Of a DNA stretch of 27,163 nucleotides, positions 23,760-27,163 are shown one piece after another (the first letter of the stretch is position 1; the number at the start of each line of letters is the position of its first letter). The notes under the pieces are model-generated. The model was not told the origin of the DNA. It saw only the letters and a list, made by a program, of their open reading frames with translations, and ran no database searches. The stretch covers positions 1-27,163 of the forward strand of contig JAZOVQ010000014.1 of the NCBI GenBank assembly GCA_045658805.1. Reading direction: 5' to 3'. This stretch comes from Scatosoma sp045658805 (GTDB taxonomy: Bacteria > Bacillota > Clostridia > Christensenellales > Borkfalkiaceae). A program made the position numbers and the translations under genes.

Positions 23760-23780
23760 CAATTCCTGTCGACCGCACCA
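23760..23780 (+). repeat. Second copy of the tRNA-Leu 3' end (att-like core)
   Basis: CAATTCCTGTCGACCGCACC followed by A is identical to 23558-23578 and 25017-25037. It is followed directly by its own terminator, so it looks like a complete tRNA-end-plus-terminator unit without a tRNA body. Confidence 0.88.
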
Positions 23781-23827
23781 AAATCGGGTAATTATGCAAA
23801 ATAAACGCATAAATACCCGATTTTTTG
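23781..23827 (+). terminator. Terminator following the second tRNA-end copy
   Basis: AAATCGGGTA (23781-23790) and TACCCGATTT (23814-23823) form a 10-bp stem, with an inner TTATGC/GCATAA extension, followed by TTTTTT (23821-23826). Confidence 0.88.
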
Positions 23828-23841
23828 CATTTTTGATATGT

Positions 23842-23904
23842 TTATGCAGTCGCTTTAGGCAAAATTTCACGTTTTTGACCTTCATTGGGAACAAATTTGG
23901 GGAC
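23842..23904 (-). pseudogene. Remnant of a tyrosine recombinase C-terminus (first fragment)
   Basis: On the minus strand the frame reads VPKFVPNEGQKREILPKATA and then stop TAA at 23844-23842. From memory, a tail of the form GTN-GTNEGQKREILPKATA is common in Clostridial element integrases that sit next to tRNA genes; I cannot verify this here. The frame is closed by a stop immediately upstream (23907-23905), so only about 20 codons survive. Its place beside the att-like core at 23760 fits an integrase reading toward attL. Confidence 0.45.
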
Positions 23905-24070
23905 TTAAATCAATCGCCTCAATCCCTTTAAAATAATAGCGTTCACGGTTGCACTTTTTCCACAAAAAAATCCACCCTATACAGATTTATTTCTGTTAGA
24001 GTGGAATTTTTTATTTTACGCGTTAGATTTCAAATACAGTAATTTTTATTTATTCAATCGTTAAAAATGA
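23905..24070. other. Decayed sequence with hairpin and second integrase 3'-end fragment
   Basis: No intact gene is present. An imperfect hairpin (TCCAC near 23970 with GTGGA near 24001, A/T tracts on both sides) acts as a likely terminator. On the minus strand from about 24062 to 24023 the frame reads TIE-stop-IKITVFEI-stop, matching the tail IEQMQSVVFEI of the fragment at 24436-24663 apart from a CAA to TAA change. Two related integrase tails thus flank the non-coding RNA candidate. Confidence 0.45.
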
Positions 24071-24099
24071 TTGACAACTTCTTTGCTTTATCATATACT
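24071..24099 (+). promoter_or_regulatory. Consensus promoter with no ORF downstream
   Basis: TTGACA (24071-24076), an exact 17-bp spacer and TATACT (24094-24099). The predicted start of transcription is near 24106, at a 5' hairpin. No coding frame of note follows before the terminator at 24398. Confidence 0.85.
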
Positions 24100-24105
24100 T
24101 ATATT

Positions 24106-24433
24106 GCATTATTGATAATGCCCAATCAGCTTTATTGTAAAGAGGACGACCGTGATACTAATTAAGCGGGATGAAAAATCATAATTTTCTTTACGTCTAT
24201 TGATTGGCGGGTGTAGCCTTAAAGTTTAACACAGGTAGGCGCGTTTTAGAAGTTTGACGCCGTAACGCCTGAACCCGACGTTAATTACAAATAGGCCACG
24301 TGACATGAAAGTGCTTCACGATCTGCAGCTTTACGCATTATATTAGTTTTGCGTTTAGTAACGAAATGTTTAAATGGCGGCTAATGGAACTTCTATTTCC
24401 AAGCTCATCTGAGTGATGAGCTTGGATTTTTTT
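24106..24433 (+). ncRNA. Candidate structured non-coding RNA of about 325 nt
   Basis: The unit is bounded by a consensus promoter and a perfect 12-bp-stem terminator and has no credible ORF. Predicted helices include a 5' hairpin GCATTA/TAATGC (24106-24121), long-range CCAATCA (24122-24128) with TGATTGG (24201-24207), adjacent CGGGT (24208-24212) with ACCCG (24273-24277), nested TAGGCG (24236-24241) with CGCCTG (24266-24271), CGTTA (24279-24283) with TAACG (24359-24363), CGTGA (24299-24303) with TCACG (24316-24320), and ACGCA (24333-24337) with TGCGT (24350-24354). A TAGCC/GGCTA contact (24214-24218, 24379-24383) could be a pseudoknot. I do not recognise tmRNA, RNase P, 6S, SRP, or a group I or II intron core. 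It lies within a tRNA-integrated element remnant. Confidence 0.7.
24398..24433 (+). terminator. Terminator of the non-coding RNA candidate
   Basis: TCCAAGCTCATC (24398-24409) and GATGAGCTTGGA (24415-24426) form a perfect 12-bp stem with a 5-nt loop, followed by TTTTTTT (24427-24433). The T-tract is on the plus strand only. Confidence 0.93.
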
Positions 24434-24435
24434 AC

Positions 24436-24663
24436 TTAAATTTCAAATACAACGCTTTGCATTTGCTCAATCATAAATTTATCGGGGAAGTGCGTATATA
24501 CTCTTCCTACCAATCTTTCAGAGCTATCGCCCATCCAAATATCTACAATGTCAGGTCTTACGTATTGCACACAGGTCGTTGCAAAAGTATGGCGCAGGAA
24601 ATACTGTGTAACTTCTTTATCTTGCATCACTCTCTTGAATACACGATTCAAGGTAAAAATCTC
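24436..24663 (-). pseudogene. Tyrosine recombinase C-terminal fragment
   Basis: About 75 codons of a phage/ICE-type tyrosine recombinase remain: FKRVMQDKEVTQYFLRHTFA and so on, then DIWMGDSSERLVGRVYTHF, ending VVFEI. The Arg of the LRHTFAT motif and the nucleophile Tyr in VYTHF are present; the usual GH before the Tyr motif is GD. The frame is closed by a stop just upstream and the first two thirds of the protein are missing. A TTG at 24651-24649 could start a 71-aa product, but a truncated remnant is far more likely. It fits the tRNA-Leu integration site and probably drove the original insertion. Confidence 0.8.
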
Positions 24664-24971
24664 TCACCTATATTATACGAGCATAAGACGATACCTTGAC
24701 TTTTGCGACCGCGCTTGCGGCGCTTGGGTTTTGATGTCGTCGCTTTTACCTTAAACGGAATATTTTATATACTTAACAAGCTATTAATACCACTTAAACT
24801 CGTACATGGTATGCCTATTTTTGCTTTTTATGGCACAATATTAACGAGATAAGCAAAATGCCAAAGAAATACAATCCGCTCCATATTCGGCTTGTTTTTG
24901 CTGTTAAATAAGACCAGCAATATCATACTTCCCCAAAAAATTTTGGCGTCCATATTGGCGTTCAACAGCAA
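24664..24971. other. Decayed interior of the integrated element, no gene seen
   Basis: No intact ORF or RNA is recognised. On the minus strand near 24699-24748 a frame reads KPKRRKRGRKSQG, which may be the basic tail of a lost protein. The rest is AT-rich and without clear structure. Confidence 0.35.
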
Positions 24972-24996
24972 AAAAGCCTTGGAAACCAAGGCTTTT
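24972..24996 (+). terminator. Perfect hairpin just before the third tRNA-end copy
   Basis: AAAAGCCTTGG (24972-24982) and CCAAGGCTTTT (24986-24996) form an 11-bp stem with a 3-nt AAA loop. It lies 18 bp before the 85-bp repeat and probably closed a transcript at the right end of the element. Confidence 0.75.
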
Positions 24997-25014
24997 GTCG
25001 TATCGTCGTATGTC

Positions 25015-25099
25015 TTCAATTCCTGTCGACCGCACCACAAAAATAGGATGTCCAACAGGGCATCCTATTTTTGTTTGTTACGAACCCTCGATGGGAATT
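25015..25099 (+). repeat. 85-bp direct repeat, right copy: displaced tRNA-Leu 3' end plus terminator
   Basis: Matches 23556-23640 at 84 of 85 positions, including the 21-nt tRNA end (25017-25037) and the same terminator (25038-25073). There is no tRNA body upstream, so this is either the displaced original 3' end (attR) or the left end of a further element in tandem. Confidence 0.85.
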
Positions 25100-25225
25100 T
25101 GCGGAGAGGTAAGCTGTTGGCTGTATCCGCGAAAGACATCGGCGTTTTGAAGTTCCGCCGAGAGGGCTTCCGCGCGCGGAGAAACGATTTACGCATATAG
25201 TATTTTATATTTTTAATATAAACAC

Positions 25226-25316
25226 TTTTTTTGTTGTAGTTTTTGTTGTAGTTTGTATGATATAATATGTATAGTACAATGCTGGTGTACATTTGGTGTA
25301 CTCGGCATACTATAAT
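25226..25316 (+). promoter_or_regulatory. Promoter region of the 498-aa gene with two sets of direct repeats
   Basis: Two 12-bp repeats TTTTTGTTGTAG (25228-25239 and 25240-25251 approximately) precede TGATATAAT (extended -10, 25258-25266). Downstream, GGTGTAC occurs at 25284-25290 and 25295-25301 (11-bp period, one helix turn) just before a second TATAAT (25311-25316) that lacks a -35. The arrangement suggests regulator-binding sites at one or two promoters. Confidence 0.5.
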
Positions 25317-25351
25317 GCATTTATAATAATAAAAAACAAGGAGATAATCTT

Positions 25352-26848
25352 ATGAAAAATCCTATAATTTACCAAGAAGAGTTGAGGCTGTTTAGAGATA
25401 AATACCGCATGCCGGAGTACGACCTTAACGTAGTAGCGGATGCGGCTTACCAGCTTCGTTATGCAGACACGTTTTTGTATGGAGATGCACCGGCAACCGA
25501 TCCTGCAAGTCAATATATAAAGTGGATGTCGCGTACGCTGACCACTTATTTTAACATGCATACGCAAGTGAATGGGGAGGGTAAATATTTGTCCTTCTTT
25601 TATCCCGAAGATTTCTTGAAATCTTTTGAAGCTCTTGCCGAGGCAAAACATTTTTCCGACAATGAAGAGCCGTACCCTGCTCGCGAACCGTACGCCGGCG
25701 CAGATCCTGAGGCCGTTAAGAGCGTATTGTATGCACAATATCAACGAATGAACAAGCCCTTGCCTACCTTATGGATGGAAAGATTGAAAGCAGGGAAGAT
25801 GTCCCTGCAAGAGCTGCGCCAGACGACGAATAACGCTGTCACGGCTATGAATAATACTTGGGTTAAAGATTCCAACGAAAAGCTGGGCGAGTTGACCAAC
25901 GTAGTTGCGGCGCATGAAGCAATGAAGCAACTTCGTGCAAGCCGTTCGGGCGTATGGGGTTGGCTTTGGAAAGTAATTTTTCAGAGAGGTCAAAATAAAC
26001 AAGAAAAAGAGTATTTAGCTGAACTTGAAAACCAACTTGAAAGCTTGAAAGAATCCGGCTACACATTTGAGCGATTGACCGACGAACTTACAAGTAGAAC
26101 CGTTATGGGGAAAAGCGTGAAAGAGGCGGAAGAAGAAGCAAGAGAAGCAAAAGCGCGTGTCGAGAAAGCCAAGCAATCCAAAGAAAAAGCCGTAAAGAGC
26201 CAGCCTAAGGCGTCGACGCTTAAACCTGTTGCGGACCAACTTAGCCAAAGGGTAAACGACGATTATGTGGGCAAAGTTGTTACAGAATTGATTGAGGAGC
26301 TTCCTGGAAACAATCAAGGTCACATTGTTAGAAAATTTACTTTCCAGCAAAAATTGATGAGTCTCCATGATCGCTTCGACGAAATTAATTCCAATTTTGA
26401 TAAGGAAGTTGCAAACAACGTTGATCCGAAGCAGGCAATGGAAAAAGTTGTAAACGATATCTTTAAAGTGACGGTAGAAATGGTTGCTCCCACTATGATT
26501 GAAAACGATTTGGAGAAAGCGGAAGGGCTTAAAACTGCTGCGCAAATCCTTATCAACAAGTTTACTGCAGCTTCTGTTTATTCGAAGCAGTTAAGTGAAG
26601 CGGCCAATACGTATCTCAATCAAAACGTTGAACTTTACGAAAAAATCGTAGGGGAAGGCAAAAACTATCTTGAAGAAATAGAGAAACCGCAACAATCGTT
26701 GGAGCAGGACGCGATCAAGGAAAATCCTCCTTTTGAGAAAGCCTTTGAAAATGGTGACCTTTTCGCTGAGCAGATTGTGGATAAAGCTCCTCCGGTTTCC
26801 GCACCTCCCACACACAACGTTCCTACTGTCAACAACGGGACGATGTAA
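25352..26848 (+). CDS. Hypothetical 498-aa helical, coiled-coil protein
   Basis: I do not recognise this protein. It has no signal peptide and no clear membrane segment. Residues 1-190 look mixed and compact (YRMPEYDLNVVADAAYQL, SQYIKWMSRTLTTYF, MSLQELRQTTNNAVTAMNNT). A Trp-rich patch GVWGWLWKVIF (about 200-210) is followed by a long charged coiled coil (about 215-300, with KEAEEEAREAKARVEKAKQS), then a helical region and a Pro-rich tail (PPVSAPPTHNVP). The start is fixed by AAGGAG just before the ATG. It has its own complex promoter and its own terminator, and lies just beyond the tRNA-Leu repeat array, so it may belong to an integrated element. A structural or scaffold role is possible; no function is claimed. 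Confidence 0.8.
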   Translation: MKNPIIYQEELRLFRDKYRMPEYDLNVVADAAYQLRYADTFLYGDAPATDPASQYIKWMSRTLTTYFNMHTQVNGEGKYLSFFYPEDFLKSFEALAEAKHFSDNEEPYPAREPYAGADPEAVKSVLYAQYQRMNKPLPTLWMERLKAGKMSLQELRQTTNNAVTAMNNTWVKDSNEKLGELTNVVAAHEAMKQLRASRSGVWGWLWKVIFQRGQNKQEKEYLAELENQLESLKESGYTFERLTDELTSRTVMGKSVKEAEEEAREAKARVEKAKQSKEKAVKSQPKASTLKPVADQLSQRVNDDYVGKVVTELIEELPGNNQGHIVRKFTFQQKLMSLHDRFDEINSNFDKEVANNVDPKQAMEKVVNDIFKVTVEMVAPTMIENDLEKAEGLKTAAQILINKFTAASVYSKQLSEAANTYLNQNVELYEKIVGEGKNYLEEIEKPQQSLEQDAIKENPPFEKAFENGDLFAEQIVDKAPPVSAPPTHNVPTVNNGTM

Positions 26849-26856
26849 TAGATATC

Positions 26857-26885
26857 AAAAAGCCTCCTAAAACGGGGGCTTTTTC
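26857..26885 (+). terminator. Terminator of the 498-aa gene
   Basis: AAAAAGCCTCC (26857-26867) and GGGGGCTTTTT (26874-26884) form an 11-bp stem with one G-T pair and a 6-nt loop ending in a T-tract. Confidence 0.9.
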
Positions 26886-26963
26886 TTATATTTCATTTCT
26901 TATATTTCAACGAAATTTTTTGCGTTTGATTGCTTACAAAAACGTTAAATTGTGTAAAATTTA

Positions 26964-26972
26964 TGCTATAAT
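26964..26972 (+). promoter_or_regulatory. Extended -10 element near the window end
   Basis: TGCTATAAT is a good extended -10 without a clear -35. What it drives is unclear; a 33-codon frame from 26993 (MNNAHFQALRKKFKKFF and on) has no ribosome binding site and is not called as a gene. Confidence 0.4.
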
Positions 26973-27052
26973 ACATTCCTTGATAAATAGATATGAATAA
27001 TGCCCACTTCCAAGCTTTAAGGAAAAAGTTTAAAAAATTTTTTATGTATTTT

Positions 27053-27092
27053 CATTTTGTTGTAGGTTTTGTTGTAGGCTTTGTTGTATAAT
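27053..27092 (+). repeat. TTTTGTTGTAG direct repeats near the window end
   Basis: Two and a half copies of a 12-bp unit (ATTTTGTTGTAG, GTTTTGTTGTAG, GCTTTGTTGTA) run into TATAAT (27087-27092). The same unit occurs twice at 25228-25251 before TATAAT at 25261. Both sites are followed by ATAGTAC within 30 bp, so this looks like a second copy of the same upstream control region; its gene would lie beyond the window. Confidence 0.6.
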
Positions 27093-27163
27093 GGAGTTGC
27101 ATAATAATATATATAGTACGCTTGGGCGGGTGGGCGCCCTTGAGGCATTGTAAAGTTTGGCAA

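Noticed and set aside
24106..24433. tmRNA, RNase P RNA, 6S RNA or group I/II intron
   Set aside because: No tRNA-like ends with CCA, no recognisable RNase P conserved blocks, and no GTGYG 5' end or domain V could be found.
25065..25292. 75-aa minus-strand ORF with YNKNYNKK
   Set aside because: It runs through the tRNA-end terminator repeat and the direct-repeat region, has no ribosome binding site, and its composition follows from those repeats.
26993..27094. 33-codon ORF ending FVVGFVVGFVV
   Set aside because: No ribosome binding site. Its hydrophobic repeat is simply the translation of the TTTTGTTGTAG DNA repeats, which also occur in a non-coding context at 25228.
27100..27163. Start of an rRNA, tRNA or SRP RNA at the window end
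   Set aside because: GGGCGGGTGGGCGCCCTTG is GC-rich, but no cloverleaf or known RNA core can be made from the bases available.

Overview
The window looks like a chromosomal segment of a low-to-mid GC Gram-positive bacterium, most likely an uncultured Clostridia-type Firmicute. The support is AbrB-type SpoVT, near-consensus sigma-A promoters (TTGACA-17-TATAAT), strong AGGAG-type ribosome binding sites, single-chain alpha2 GlyRS, formate-THF ligase, and several lipobox lipoproteins with Ser/Glu-rich tethers. Almost every gene stops with TAA. The order or family cannot be fixed from sequence alone.

Layout. 1-7.1 kb: a sugar-1-phosphate transferase, a hypothetical protein, a VanZ-like protein whose promoter abuts its start codon, a DUF368 (polyprenyl-phosphate translocase family) membrane protein, ComF, an SH3/NlpC-P60 lipoprotein, and a PHP histidinol-phosphatase with a small downstream protein. 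7.3-17.5 kb: a Tyr/Asn/Thr-rich lipoprotein with a perfect consensus promoter, mnmA, tRNA-Arg(CCG), a hairpin-rich non-coding element, a glycoside-hydrolase-like lipoprotein, glyQS, and divergently fhs-glnS. 17.7-23.3 kb: a double CvpA-like membrane protein, a DUF4432 mutarotase-like protein, a second, longer hydrolase-like lipoprotein interrupted by one in-frame TAG, and spoVT. 23.5-27.1 kb: tRNA-Leu(AAG) followed by a decayed integration hotspot, then an unknown 498-aa protein.

The most unusual part is 23.5-25.1 kb. The last 21 nt of tRNA-Leu recur at 23760 and 25017, and each of the three copies is followed by an intrinsic terminator. Fragments of tyrosine-recombinase C-termini lie between the second and third copies. 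Among them sits an ORF-free unit with a perfect TTGACA-17-TATACT promoter, about 325 nt with several complementary long-range helices, and a 12-bp-stem terminator with seven T. This is a strong candidate for an undescribed structured RNA gene carried by an integrative element.

A second theme is short repeats. A 10-mer GGGGCAGGTA occurs six times in 27 kb. It forms hairpin terminators after two genes and also lies inside two unrelated coding sequences, where it encodes DGGRY[AE]LN; a shorter match lies in the VanZ gene. This recalls palindromic elements that insert in frame into genes. All function calls rest on motif reading by eye; no database search was possible.
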